A stretch of 64,000 nt of DNA from Pseudorhodoplanes sp049324435 (GTDB taxonomy: Bacteria; Pseudomonadota; Alphaproteobacteria; Rhizobiales; Xanthobacteraceae): NCBI GenBank assembly GCA_049324435.1, contig JBMOOQ010000024.1, forward strand, positions 62,001 to 126,000, read 5' to 3'. A program made the translations under genes and the position numbers. This document shows positions 50,712 through 59,448 of this stretch, piece after piece. Under the pieces are notes generated by a model that was not told the DNA's origin, made no database searches, and saw only the letters and a list, made by a program, of their open reading frames with translations. Positions within the stretch are counted from its first letter, which is position 1. Every line of letters begins with the position of its first letter.

Positions 50712-51220
50712 GTGCCAAGACACCCCCCAATGTGCGCATCTTCAACGTCAAGACGCGCTTTCAGGAACTGGCTCAACGTCCCGGCGGCGTGCCGCGTGAT
50801 ATCGCTATCCAGCAGGCCGAAACCGGCATTGAAGTCCACAAGGCTGATTTCATTGATTGGGCCGAGCACGAATTGCAGGAGCTCTCCCGCGCGCTTCGGA
50901 GCGTCGCCGCGGCAGGGCAGTCCGACAGAATAAGAATCGACGAGATCTATGAGCGTTGCCGCCAGTTACGCGACACCGGTACGACGATGGGTCTGCCGCT
51001 GCTCACATTCGTCGCCGACAATCTCTGCCGTGTGCTCGAAGCCGTTCAGAACGGCGCACCCTACGATGCAGAGGTCGTTGAGTGTCATATCGATGCGCTG
51101 TTTCTTGCCAAGCGCCACACCTATCGCAACATTCATCCGGATCAGGTGCCGGAAATGACTAGCGGTCTCCACAGAATGCTGGAGCGCGCCAACCGTAGTA
51201 TCCCCGGGAAGGCCGATTAG
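50708..51220 (+). CDS. Hpt-like helical protein lacking the phospho-histidine
   Basis: 170 residues, helical. Residues 84-112 (RCRQLRDTGTTMGLPLLTF onward) align with the Hpt motif of alphaproteobacterial phosphotransfer proteins (HDIKGQGGTFGYPLLT type). The phospho-accepting histidine is replaced by R85 and the glycines by D89 and T92. The later VVECHIDALFLAKRHTY also fits Hpt helices. It cannot accept a phosphate in the normal way and may be a binding or inhibitor protein. Coupled by ATGA to the response regulator. Confidence 0.6.
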   Translation: MSAKTPPNVRIFNVKTRFQELAQRPGGVPRDIAIQQAETGIEVHKADFIDWAEHELQELSRALRSVAAAGQSDRIRIDEIYERCRQLRDTGTTMGLPLLTFVADNLCRVLEAVQNGAPYDAEVVECHIDALFLAKRHTYRNIHPDQVPEMTSGLHRMLERANRSIPGKAD

Positions 51221-51684
51221 AAGATCACGTCGACTTCAATTTCGCTTTCCGACGGCTCTGGCAGCGGCTGCATTGCGGCCCCAAGTCCATTCTCCAGGCG
51301 GTCCAAAAATCTTTCTTTCAGATCGGCCAGCGTGATTTCGTGAATCACGTCGCGGCCGAACGGCTCGCGCGGACCGTCGCCGGTGGCAGGAAGCGCATTC
51401 GTCGACTCCGCATAACGGGCAAGCGCACCGCTCAAAGCCTCGAACTCCTGCTTGAGCCGGTCAAAACTCTGCAAGGTCACGATCAGCTCACGATCGGGCC
51501 TGCCATCGCGCGTGATCAGTTCCGTCACACGAGCGACAGTGTCTTCCAGTTCGCGGACATTGTCGAGGAACAGTGTCGCCAGAACGCCAAGCAGAGCAGC
51601 GATATCCGATAACGCGCCGTCCGGCGCAGGGCTATTCCCCGGCCCGGCTTCCGGCTCAACGCTGAGCGCGGCAGAACGATTCAT
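51217..51684 (-). CDS. Helical protein downstream of cheY, possible CheZ-like phosphatase
   Basis: 155 residues, starting one base after the cheY stop, so translated with it. A long helical hairpin (about 25-105) carries D75-R-L-K-Q79 in TLQSFDRLKQEFEAL. Spacing matches the catalytic DxxxQ of CheZ (QDFQDLTGQ in E. coli). The C-terminus is acidic and ends EIEVDVIF, like the CheY-binding acidic/hydrophobic tail of CheZ. Overall similarity is too low to be sure. It converges with the Hpt-like gene, overlapping by four bases. Confidence 0.5.
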   Translation of the reverse strand: MNRSAALSVEPEAGPGNSPAPDGALSDIAALLGVLATLFLDNVRELEDTVARVTELITRDGRPDRELIVTLQSFDRLKQEFEALSGALARYAESTNALPATGDGPREPFGRDVIHEITLADLKERFLDRLENGLGAAMQPLPEPSESEIEVDVIF

Positions 51685-52074
51685 TTACGACAACTTCCCC
51701 ATAACCTGTTCGATCTTCTGGCGCAGAACCTGGACCGTAAAGGGCTTGATCAGGTAGTTGTTGACGCCGGCCTGCGCCGCCTTGACCACAAGCTCACGAT
51801 CTCCACGTCCGGTCAGCAAGATGAAAGGAACACGTCGGACTACAGGATGCCCGCGCACGGCGCGCAGCAGGTCCAGGCCGTCCATCTCGTCCATGTAATA
51901 ATCTGAAATAATCAGATCGATCGGCTGAAGCGATGCAATTTCCATCGCCTTCTTGCCATTCTCGGCTTCATGAATGAGGCGAATCCCGATCTGTTCCAGT
52001 GTCATCGCCGTCATTTTTCTCACGCTCTCCTGATCGTCGACAACCAGGACCTTGAGCGCCACTGCGTTTGGCAT
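51685..52074 (-). CDS. cheY: Chemotaxis response regulator CheY
   Basis: 129 residues with a strong AAGGAG before the ATG. Receiver-domain residues: D13/D14 (VLVVDDQES), phospho-acceptor D58 (LIISDYYMDEMDG), T88 (FILLTGRGD) and K110 (NYLIKPF). It is phosphorylated by CheA and signals to the motility apparatus. It follows cheA by 59 bases. Confidence 0.9.
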   Translation of the reverse strand: MPNAVALKVLVVDDQESVRKMTAMTLEQIGIRLIHEAENGKKAMEIASLQPIDLIISDYYMDEMDGLDLLRAVRGHPVVRRVPFILLTGRGDRELVVKAAQAGVNNYLIKPFTVQVLRQKIEQVMGKLS

Positions 52075-52133
52075 ATTAATATCTCCTTAACCCGCCGCCG
52101 CACGATCTCGTCGGCACAGCCTCAGGCTCGTTG

Positions 52134-54371
52134 TTAAGCGACTTTCGCAAACGAATTGCTCTTTTGCGCGTTAATCGACGATGAGGAATCGCCCGCAAGG
52201 TCGGACAATTTCTCGACATCAAGAATGAGAGCGACACTTCCATTCCCGAGAATGGTGGCGGCGGCAACGCCGGGCACCGGGCCATAGCTTTCCTCGATGC
52301 TCTTCACCACCACCTGCTGATGCCCGCACAATTCGTCGGCGACCAGCCCAAGGCGCGTTCCATCGCCTGCATCGGTAATGATGACCACACATTCCCCGGA
52401 CAGATCGGCGGACGAACCGATATGAAGCAGGTCCCCCAGATACACCAAGGGAACAAGATCGCCCCGCAGTTGCAGCATGCCGCGCGTGCCGACAAGATTG
52501 TTGATGCTTGAGCGCGGCGGCCGCAGACATTCCACGATCATGGACATCGGCATCACATAGGTTTCGCGGCCTACCTTGATCACCATGCCGTCCATCACGG
52601 CCAGGGTAAGCGGCAGTGCGAACTGGATGGTCGTGCCTTTGCCACGCACCGATTGCAGCGACAGGCGCCCCCCGATCTCCTGGATGTTGGTTTTCACGAC
52701 ATCCATGCCGACCCCGCGGCCGGAGATGTCGGATATGACATCGGCCGTCGAGAAACCGGGCATCATGATCAGATTGTTGATCTCGTCCTCCGTGAGCACC
52801 GCATCCATGCTCACCAGACCTTTCTCTCTTGCCTTCTGCAACACTTTCTCGGTGTTGATGCCGCCGCCGTCGTCACTCACCTCGATCACAATGCGCCCGC
52901 CGCGGTGCTCCGCAGAAAGACGGATGGTTCCCTCTTCGCTCTTTCCGGCGGCGAGACGAACCTCCGGTGCCTCGATGCCGTGATCTACAGAGTTTCGAAT
53001 GATGTGTGTCAGCGGATCGGTCAACCGCTCGATGATCGAACGATCAACCTCGGTGGTCTCACCGGCGAGTTCAAGCCGGATCTTCTTGCCAACCTTCGCT
53101 GCAGTCTCACGCACCAATCGCGGCATCCGCTGAAACACCGTACCGACGGCCTGAGCACGCATCGACATCAGACCATCTTTCAGTTCGCGGGTGTGGTGCA
53201 CCACCTCATCGAGGATCTGCGACAGCCGATCGCTGACGCCTTCCGGCAAATCGTGCACAATCTGCCCGAGCATCGCCTGCGCGATCACGAGTTCGCCGAC
53301 CATGTTCACAACACGGTCAATCTTCTCGAGCTCAATACGGGTGGTCGTGGCTTGCGGCTTCGCAGGCCGGACGGGGGCCGCCCGCTCGCCAGGCGCCTCC
53401 ACGACGGGCTGGGGCGCGGCCGGTTTGGGTTGCGGCGCCGCCGCAACAGGCGCTGCTACGGGTGCGGCGGGAGGTGTAACAGCGACCGGCGCCACCGGAG
53501 GCGCAGCTTCGACAACTGGAAGAGCGCCAACAGGCGTGCCGGTCTGGGCCGGCTCATCGGTGGCGTCACCGCCGCCGATCTCGTTGATCGTGATCTCGCA
53601 ATCGCCGACAAAGTCGAAAATGTCCTGCAACTGCTCGCGCGTCGCTTCGGTCTTCAGGGTACCGGTCCAGCTGAGATAGGCGATCTCGGGCCGGAGCGAC
53701 GTCAAATCCGGCAGCCGCTCGGTGTTGGCAGTCAGTTCCAGCTCGCCAAGCTGACGGATTTGCCGGATCAGGAGAAGCGGGTCGCTTCCATTTCTCAGCA
53801 TGTCTGCGCCGGGCCGAATAGCAATTTCGAACGAACGCGGACCGGAGGAGAATGTGTCGGCCTTTACCGGGGTGAAATCGAGCCCGTCGAAATCCGCCAT
53901 CTCGTCGGAGTCCGCTGCATCTGCGCGAACCGGAACGAAATCCAACCCTTCGAAGTCGGCGGGAGCCTCTTCCTCTCCTGAGGACTCCTCACCCAGTAAA
54001 CGTTCCAGCGCCTTGCGCGTTTCGTCGCCGAAACCCGCGGGGATTGCATCGCCCGCGCGTGAAATCTGCACCAGATCGGACAGAACGTCGCTTGACGCGA
54101 GCAAGACATCGACCACGTCGGTTGTGGCCGCGAGATCGCCGCGCCGCACCGCATCGAGAGTCGTCTCGAACACATGCGCAAAGCCAACGAGCGCTTCAAA
54201 TCCGAAAATTCCCGCGCCGCCTTTGACCGAGTGAACGGCGCGAAAAACCGCGTTGATCGTGTCATCGGAGCCAAGGCCCTCCCGCATATCGCTGAGGCCC
54301 TGCTCGATCTGCTGCATCCCTTCAGCGCATTCGTCGAAGAAGGTCTGCTTGAGTTGCTCAAAACTCGCCAT
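52134..54371 (-). CDS. cheA: Chemotaxis histidine kinase CheA
   Basis: 745 residues. P1 Hpt domain with H47 (FRAVHSVKGGAGIFGF). A linker (about 140-175) contains two copies of a GLDFxPVxAD unit. A P2-like region (about 180-265) is followed by an Ala/Pro linker (about 275-345). Then come the P3 dimerisation helices, P4 ATPase (HIIRNSVDHGIE N-box, SDDGGGIN G1, GRGVGMDVV G2) and P5 CheW-like domain. All catalytic boxes look intact. Confidence 0.93.
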   Translation of the reverse strand: MASFEQLKQTFFDECAEGMQQIEQGLSDMREGLGSDDTINAVFRAVHSVKGGAGIFGFEALVGFAHVFETTLDAVRRGDLAATTDVVDVLLASSDVLSDLVQISRAGDAIPAGFGDETRKALERLLGEESSGEEEAPADFEGLDFVPVRADAADSDEMADFDGLDFTPVKADTFSSGPRSFEIAIRPGADMLRNGSDPLLLIRQIRQLGELELTANTERLPDLTSLRPEIAYLSWTGTLKTEATREQLQDIFDFVGDCEITINEIGGGDATDEPAQTGTPVGALPVVEAAPPVAPVAVTPPAAPVAAPVAAAPQPKPAAPQPVVEAPGERAAPVRPAKPQATTTRIELEKIDRVVNMVGELVIAQAMLGQIVHDLPEGVSDRLSQILDEVVHHTRELKDGLMSMRAQAVGTVFQRMPRLVRETAAKVGKKIRLELAGETTEVDRSIIERLTDPLTHIIRNSVDHGIEAPEVRLAAGKSEEGTIRLSAEHRGGRIVIEVSDDGGGINTEKVLQKAREKGLVSMDAVLTEDEINNLIMMPGFSTADVISDISGRGVGMDVVKTNIQEIGGRLSLQSVRGKGTTIQFALPLTLAVMDGMVIKVGRETYVMPMSMIVECLRPPRSSINNLVGTRGMLQLRGDLVPLVYLGDLLHIGSSADLSGECVVIITDAGDGTRLGLVADELCGHQQVVVKSIEESYGPVPGVAAATILGNGSVALILDVEKLSDLAGDSSSSINAQKSNSFAKVA

Positions 54372-54386
54372 CGGCGTCGTCCTTTC

Positions 54387-55187
54387 CTAGCAGGCCACCT
54401 TGCGAACCGTCGCAACCAATCGCTCCGGATCGAACGGCTTTACCAGCCAGCCGGTGGCACCGGCCTCGCGCGCGATATTTTTCTTTTCGGCCTCGCTCTC
54501 GGTGGTGAGAACCAGGATCGGTGTCGTTTTATGCTCGGGCCGCGCCCGCAATTGACGCACAACCTCGTAACCGTCCATGCGCGGCATGTTGATATCGGTG
54601 ATGACAACGTCGACGTTTTCGCGTTCGAGCATGTCGATCCCATCCTTGCCATCGACGGCCTGGATCACGTCGAAGCCAGCATCCACTAAAGTCAGCATCA
54701 ACATGTCACGCATCGTCTTGGAGTCGTCGATCGTCAGGATCCGGATATTGTTGACTGCTGACGCGGACTCCTCAATGAGATCGACCGCCGAGCTGCCGCC
54801 CTGATCCAGAGGTTTCGTGTCCTGCACGACCGGTGCTGCCGGCAATTCGGCAGAGAAAGCGGATGCGACCTCGGCCACCATACCGGCAACGGGATTTGCC
54901 GCTGCGGCTTCAACGGCAGGCTGCGCTGCCGGCGCCGGCAACTCACGCATACCCTCGGCCCAATCAAGGCCCAAATCGGCAAAGGCAGTGACAAACGCTT
55001 CCGACGGCTGATCGATCCAGATCCTCGCGTCACGCTTTGCAGCGATCAAAATCTGGATACACGGCAATGTCAGAACCTCGACATCTGACGCATTCAGCCG
55101 TCCGCCGCCCGCGGCTTGAACCAACCGCAGAATTTCCTCGTGCAGGCTGATCGCAGCTGAAAGATCGAGCATCTTCGGCAAATCCAT
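54387..55187 (-). CDS. STAS-receiver fusion protein of the che operon
   Basis: 266 residues from the ATG at 55187, with GAGGGG upstream; an in-frame GTG at 55214 lacks one. Residues 1-85 resemble a STAS domain (MDLPKMLDLSAAISLHEEIL, VEVLTLPCIQILIAAKRD), where the usual phospho-serine position reads TLPC. An Ala-rich linker follows. Residues about 145-266 are a CheY-type receiver with ILTIDDSKTMRDM, VVITDINMPRMDG, LTTESE and GWLVKPFD. It probably receives phosphate from CheA; the STAS part may dock to a partner. Confidence 0.85.
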   Translation of the reverse strand: MDLPKMLDLSAAISLHEEILRLVQAAGGGRLNASDVEVLTLPCIQILIAAKRDARIWIDQPSEAFVTAFADLGLDWAEGMRELPAPAAQPAVEAAAANPVAGMVAEVASAFSAELPAAPVVQDTKPLDQGGSSAVDLIEESASAVNNIRILTIDDSKTMRDMLMLTLVDAGFDVIQAVDGKDGIDMLERENVDVVITDINMPRMDGYEVVRQLRARPEHKTTPILVLTTESEAEKKNIAREAGATGWLVKPFDPERLVATVRKVAC

Positions 55188-55243
55188 GGTCAGCCCCTCG
55201 TCGAATACGGACACGTCATTGCAATTTCCTCCGGGCGCTCCGC

Positions 55244-56344
55244 TTACGCAGTGGCCTGCGCCATGCGATTTGGCGCTTGCGGTCCCATCTTTCCTTCACA
55301 AGCATCGAGAATGGCATCGGCGACATTGTTGAGAGAACACTGCCGCATCACGCCGCCGCGTTCGAACGCAACATGGGGCATCCCGTAGATCAGCGAGGAT
55401 GCTTCATCCTGTCCGATCGTCAGTGCACCGGCCTTGCGCATCTCGAGCATTCCATCCGCACCATCTTTCCCCATTCCGGTCAGGATCACCCCGACGGCAG
55501 AGCGGCCAACCGCACGCGCCACCGAACGGAACAGCACATCGACCGACGGGCGATGTCCGGTGACTGCCGGACCGTCGTCGAGCGCGCAGCGATAGCCGGT
55601 TGCGGTCTTGACCACCTGAAGATGATGCGAGCCGGGCGCGATATAAACATGACCCTGCTCGATAACGTCGCCATCGGCCGCCTCTTTGACTGCCATGGGA
55701 CATTCGCGATTCAGGCGCTGTGCAAAGGCCTCCGTGAAACGCGGCGGCATATGCTGGGTGATGACAATCGGCGGACAATCCGCCGGGAGATTCATCAATA
55801 CGACCTTTAGCGCCTCAACACCGCCGGTCGACGCGCCAATCGCCACAATCTTTCCATTGGTTCGCACGGAGCGCACAACCTTCTTGGCCGGCGCGGCAAT
55901 CCGCGCGGCACGGGCGGCAATTCGCGTACGCGCGGCAGCCTTGACCTTGGCTTGCAACTCGCCGGCCAGCGCGGGCAATGCATGAGCTGCGTCGGCCGAC
56001 GGCTTTGCAATGAAGTCGACCGCACCGATCTCGAGCGCTTCGAGGGTGATATCGGCCCCGGCCTGCGTGAGTGTTGAGATCATGATCACCGGCATGGGAC
56101 GCAGTGTCATGATCTTCCTCAGGAAAGTGATGCCGTCCATGTGCGGCATTTCGACATCGAGCGTGACAACATCCGGATTAAGCGCCTTGATCCGCTCGCG
56201 CGCCACGAAAGGATCGTCCGCGGTCCCGACGACCTCGATCTCGGGGTCTGACGAGAGCAGCGTCGTCAGCAACTGGCGGATCAACGCTGAATCATCGACA
56301 ATTAGAACACGTACTGGTTTGCCCATAGCCACGTTCCCAATCAT
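55244..56344 (-). CDS. cheB: Chemotaxis methylesterase/deamidase CheB
   Basis: 366 residues from the ATG at 56344 that overlaps the cheD stop (ATGA); ATG 56326 is also possible. N-terminal receiver (VLIVDDSALIRQLL, VVTLDVEMPHMDG). C-terminal esterase with Ser in AIGASTGGVEAL, His in ITQHMPPRFTEAFAQRL and Asp in LTGMGKDGADGML. It removes receptor methyl groups. Confidence 0.93.
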   Translation of the reverse strand: MIGNVAMGKPVRVLIVDDSALIRQLLTTLLSSDPEIEVVGTADDPFVARERIKALNPDVVTLDVEMPHMDGITFLRKIMTLRPMPVIMISTLTQAGADITLEALEIGAVDFIAKPSADAAHALPALAGELQAKVKAAARTRIAARAARIAAPAKKVVRSVRTNGKIVAIGASTGGVEALKVVLMNLPADCPPIVITQHMPPRFTEAFAQRLNRECPMAVKEAADGDVIEQGHVYIAPGSHHLQVVKTATGYRCALDDGPAVTGHRPSVDVLFRSVARAVGRSAVGVILTGMGKDGADGMLEMRKAGALTIGQDEASSLIYGMPHVAFERGGVMRQCSLNNVADAILDACEGKMGPQAPNRMAQATA

Positions 56345-56973
56345 TCAAAAAGGTCAATTTCACCAGCCGGCGAACGCGTCGACAGGCGCTTTGCATGCTC
56401 GAGCTCGTCTCTCGCAACCGCGCCCGAGGCGTCGCGGCCGAGCAGACGTCTGACAACCCGGCCGGTCGCCGGGGAATAGTGAATGCGCCGCGGGAACCGT
56501 CCGCCGAGGTCCTGTGCGACGCATTTCAACCTCTCAGCTTCAAGATATCGAAGCGCGAATTGGGCGTTGTCTGTGCCTACAGCGATGTTGCTTTCGGTCA
56601 CGTTGCCGCCACCGAACACTTTGATTTCGAGGGACTCTCGTGAGCAGCCCTTTTTCATCAGTTCGTTGATCAACTTCTCCATTGCGAAGTTGCCAAAGCG
56701 CGTCGACTCAGGATCGCGGCCCCAGCCCCCTGTCCGGCCCTGCGGCAGCATGAAATGATTCATCCCACCAATTCCGAGCCGTGGATCGCGGATGCAGGCG
56801 GCCACGCAGGAACCCAGGACGGTCACCAGCGTTTCATCTGCGCGCTCGGTGACATAGAAGTCGCCGGGAAACACCTTCACCATCCATGTTCCGGACGCGG
56901 CATCGTAAAAGCGGCGGCTGCCCGCCGGCTCGACTTTGCTCGCAACAGCAGTCATTGCGGCTGCTGCGGTCAT
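56341..56973 (-). CDS. cheD: Chemotaxis receptor glutamine deamidase CheD
   Basis: 210 residues from the ATG at 56973 with GGAGGAAGG upstream; longer in-frame sequence lies inside cheR. Catalytic Cys in TVLGSCVAACIRD and His in GIGGMNHFMLPQG. IKVFGGGNVTESNIAVG is the conserved late motif. It overlaps both cheR and cheB by four bases. Confidence 0.92.
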   Translation of the reverse strand: MTAAAAMTAVASKVEPAGSRRFYDAASGTWMVKVFPGDFYVTERADETLVTVLGSCVAACIRDPRLGIGGMNHFMLPQGRTGGWGRDPESTRFGNFAMEKLINELMKKGCSRESLEIKVFGGGNVTESNIAVGTDNAQFALRYLEAERLKCVAQDLGGRFPRRIHYSPATGRVVRRLLGRDASGAVARDELEHAKRLSTRSPAGEIDLFE

Positions 56974-57860
56974 GCCTTCCTCCGGTAGGTCGTACGGCCG
57001 ACAAGCTCCAGTTCGGGGTGCGCGCCGTGAAACGACTCCGAGTGGCCGATATAGAGAAAGCCTCCAGGCTTGAGGCATTTGATGAATCGATCGATCAAAT
57101 CCGTCTTCGTCGGATTGTCGAAATAGATCATGACATTCCGGCAGAAGATCGCATCAAACTTTCCACTGAATGGCCACGGCTCGATCAGATTGAGGCGGCG
57201 GAACACGATCAGCGACCGGATCGCTTCGGTCGCGACCATGTTGTCACCGCGACCCTCGCTGGTCGGCTCGAAATAATCGCGATAGGTCCGTGGTACGCTT
57301 TCAAAATTGCTGACGGGGTACACGCCACGGGCCGCCTTGCCCAGCACGTCCGTATCGATATCAGTCGCGAGAATCCGGATGTCGTAACGGCTTCCGCTCG
57401 GCAGCTCGTGCCTTAAGACAGCAGCGATCGTGTACGGCTCCTCCCCGGTCGAGCATCCCGCGGACCAAACGCGGAATCGTCCATCCCCGCGATGCGGACT
57501 TTTGAGGAACGGAAGCACCACATTGGCGCGGAAGTGATCGAAGTGATGCGACTCGCGGAAGAACTTCGTCAGATTCGTCGAGATTGCATTAATGAAGCTC
57601 TCCATCTCGCCTGAATTTGCAGAGAGATGATCGCGGTATTGCTTGAACGTGGTGAAGCCCAGGGCACGCAGCCGACGCGAGACTCGCGTATAGACGAGAT
57701 TCCGCTTGCTGTCCGACAGCGCAATGCCAGCGTGCTCGCGCGCGAGCTGGACCAGACTTCGGAAATCCGCATCCGAGAACACAAATTCGCGCGGTGCATC
57801 AGGAACTTCAAGTCCGGCTGCCGCACTCGCGGCAGCTTTCTTTCGGGCGTTCGAGATCAT
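56970..57860 (-). CDS. cheR: Chemotaxis receptor methyltransferase CheR
   Basis: 296 residues from the ATG at 57860. N-terminal helical domain to about residue 90 (SDSKRNLVYTRVSRRLRALG). SAM domain with RVWSAGCSTGEEPYTIA, RILATDIDTDVL, FDAIFCRNVMIYFD and GGFLYIGHSESF. It methylates chemoreceptors. It follows the broken receptor gene by 7 bases. Confidence 0.93.
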   Translation of the reverse strand: MISNARKKAAASAAAGLEVPDAPREFVFSDADFRSLVQLAREHAGIALSDSKRNLVYTRVSRRLRALGFTTFKQYRDHLSANSGEMESFINAISTNLTKFFRESHHFDHFRANVVLPFLKSPHRGDGRFRVWSAGCSTGEEPYTIAAVLRHELPSGSRYDIRILATDIDTDVLGKAARGVYPVSNFESVPRTYRDYFEPTSEGRGDNMVATEAIRSLIVFRRLNLIEPWPFSGKFDAIFCRNVMIYFDNPTKTDLIDRFIKCLKPGGFLYIGHSESFHGAHPELELVGRTTYRRKA

Positions 57861-57867
57861 GATCGTT

Positions 57868-58681
57868 CTAGAACTCTTCCCATTCCTGATCGGCCGCCTG
57901 CGCCAGTGCAGTATTGCCGCGGACCGCCGGCGCGGCCGTACGCGCCCGGCGTGCAGGCTGCGCGGCGCGCTCGCGCGCCGCCTTCTGCGGTTGCTCGTCG
58001 CCGCCCACACGGAACTTGCTAACGCTTTCGTTCATCGCCTGGGACTGCTCTTCGAGCGACTTGGCAGCGGATGCGTTCTGTTCGACCAGAGCCGAATTCT
58101 GCTGAGTGACTTCATCCATCTGCGTCAGCGCGATGTTCGATCATCTCATGGCCGCGAGCGGCACGCTGCGCATAAATTCGCGCAAGGCTTTCCAGGTCCT
58201 TGTTCAAGGCTGTCCGCACACTACGATTTGCGTCGTTGTCGCCCCACTCTCGTCCTGCCGCCGGGCTGACTTCGACGCCGAGACGCACCAGCTCGCGCCG
58301 GAACTCCTGAAACTGTGCGATCCGCTTCGCAAACGCGTCGAATTGCTCGCGATCATCGGAGCCGACCAGACTCTGCCATTCCTTGACGATCGCGCCAATT
58401 TCGTCGTTGAACTTCAGCAATCCGGTGCCAAAGCGCTTCGCGGTTTCCGTATTCGGCGACATGTAGATGCCGCGCGACTCCATAACCACCGCATAGATCA
58501 GACTGTTGACCCGCTCGACATTGCGCGCACCGATTGCCGCGGACTCGATTTCCCGCTCCCGCTCCAGGAACGACCGGTTGTTGAGGACCGATACGAGGGC
58601 AAGGACTGCGATGATTGCGGTCATCGCAGCGAACAGGCCGTACAATTTCGTAGAGATCGAAAGTTGCGACAGTTTGGACAT
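57868..58681 (-). pseudogene. Methyl-accepting chemotaxis protein, internally deleted and frameshifted
   Basis: The 5' part (58681 to about 58140) encodes a receptor N-terminus: MSKLSQLSISTKLYGLFAAM, a first membrane helix, and a helical ligand domain to YAQRAARGHEMIE, then terminates at 58112. The 3' part (stop at 57868) encodes the receptor C-terminus, beginning SNIALTQMDEVTQQNSALVEQ in a different frame with a stop just before it, then AMNESVSKF. The second membrane helix, HAMP domain, methylation helices and signalling tip (about 300 residues in an intact receptor) are missing. The junction lies near 58133-58146. It is a real deletion or an assembly error; as written, no working receptor can be made. 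Confidence 0.8.
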
Positions 58682-58697
58682 GAGAAACCTGCTCTGG

Positions 58698-59240
58698 CTA
58701 GTTGGCTTGAGCGCGATCGGCATCGCCGACCGGGACAGACAAGAGATTGTAAAGATCGATAAGCGCGATCATCGCGCCCTCGACAGTGACAAGGCCCGAC
58801 AGGAAATCGATGCGCGATGCCTGTGCGATTTTCGGAACCGGCTGAACCTGAGCCGCGTCGAATGACACGATATCGAGCACGCGGTCGGCGAGAAGCCCGA
58901 CCTGCCGGGTGCCGACCTGCACGATGATGACAACGTGAATTGGGGTTGCCTCGGTCAGCCCCTGGCCGAAGCGGCAGCGCAGATCGATGATCGGAACAAT
59001 GGCGCCGCGCAGGTTGAGCACGCCGCGCACCGAATCCGGCTGGCGCGGGAGATGGGTGATTTCGGACCACCCCTTGATTTCGCGCACCGCCATGATGTCG
59101 ACGCCATACTGGTCGTTGTCGATGGCAAAGCTGATGATCTGGGTCGGTACCGATGCAGCCCGATTGGCAACAGCGCTTTGCCAGTCGGCGGCACTGGGAA
59201 TATCAGCCGGTGTGTCCGGCTGCGTCGCACTGAGAGTCAT
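58698..59240 (-). CDS. cheW: Chemotaxis coupling protein CheW
   Basis: 180 residues. CheW domain (about 30-170) with QIISFAIDNDQYGVDIMAVREI, ITHLPRQPDSVRGVLNLRG, VPIIDLRCRFG, VGLLADRVLDIV and FLSGLVTVEGAMIALIDL (each partial). It bridges CheA and receptors. First gene of the minus-strand che operon; the 208-bp gap upstream must hold the promoter. Confidence 0.93.
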   Translation of the reverse strand: MTLSATQPDTPADIPSAADWQSAVANRAASVPTQIISFAIDNDQYGVDIMAVREIKGWSEITHLPRQPDSVRGVLNLRGAIVPIIDLRCRFGQGLTEATPIHVVIIVQVGTRQVGLLADRVLDIVSFDAAQVQPVPKIAQASRIDFLSGLVTVEGAMIALIDLYNLLSVPVGDADRAQAN

Positions 59241-59448
59241 CGCACGCTTCCGCTGCTCATTGCCCTCTTTCTGAGGCCAAATCGACGAAGTCCGACGAGG
59301 AAGACCAGGGAAGACGGAACAACCGCGAAGGCTCAGAGTGAGGAAAAACCGCTTAATTCCGACGTGAAAACTGGCGGAAAACGCTTAGGGAACGGTTAAC
59401 TACCGAATTGCGGTGTTAAACTTTTCGACAACGGAAGGCTGGCGGCGA

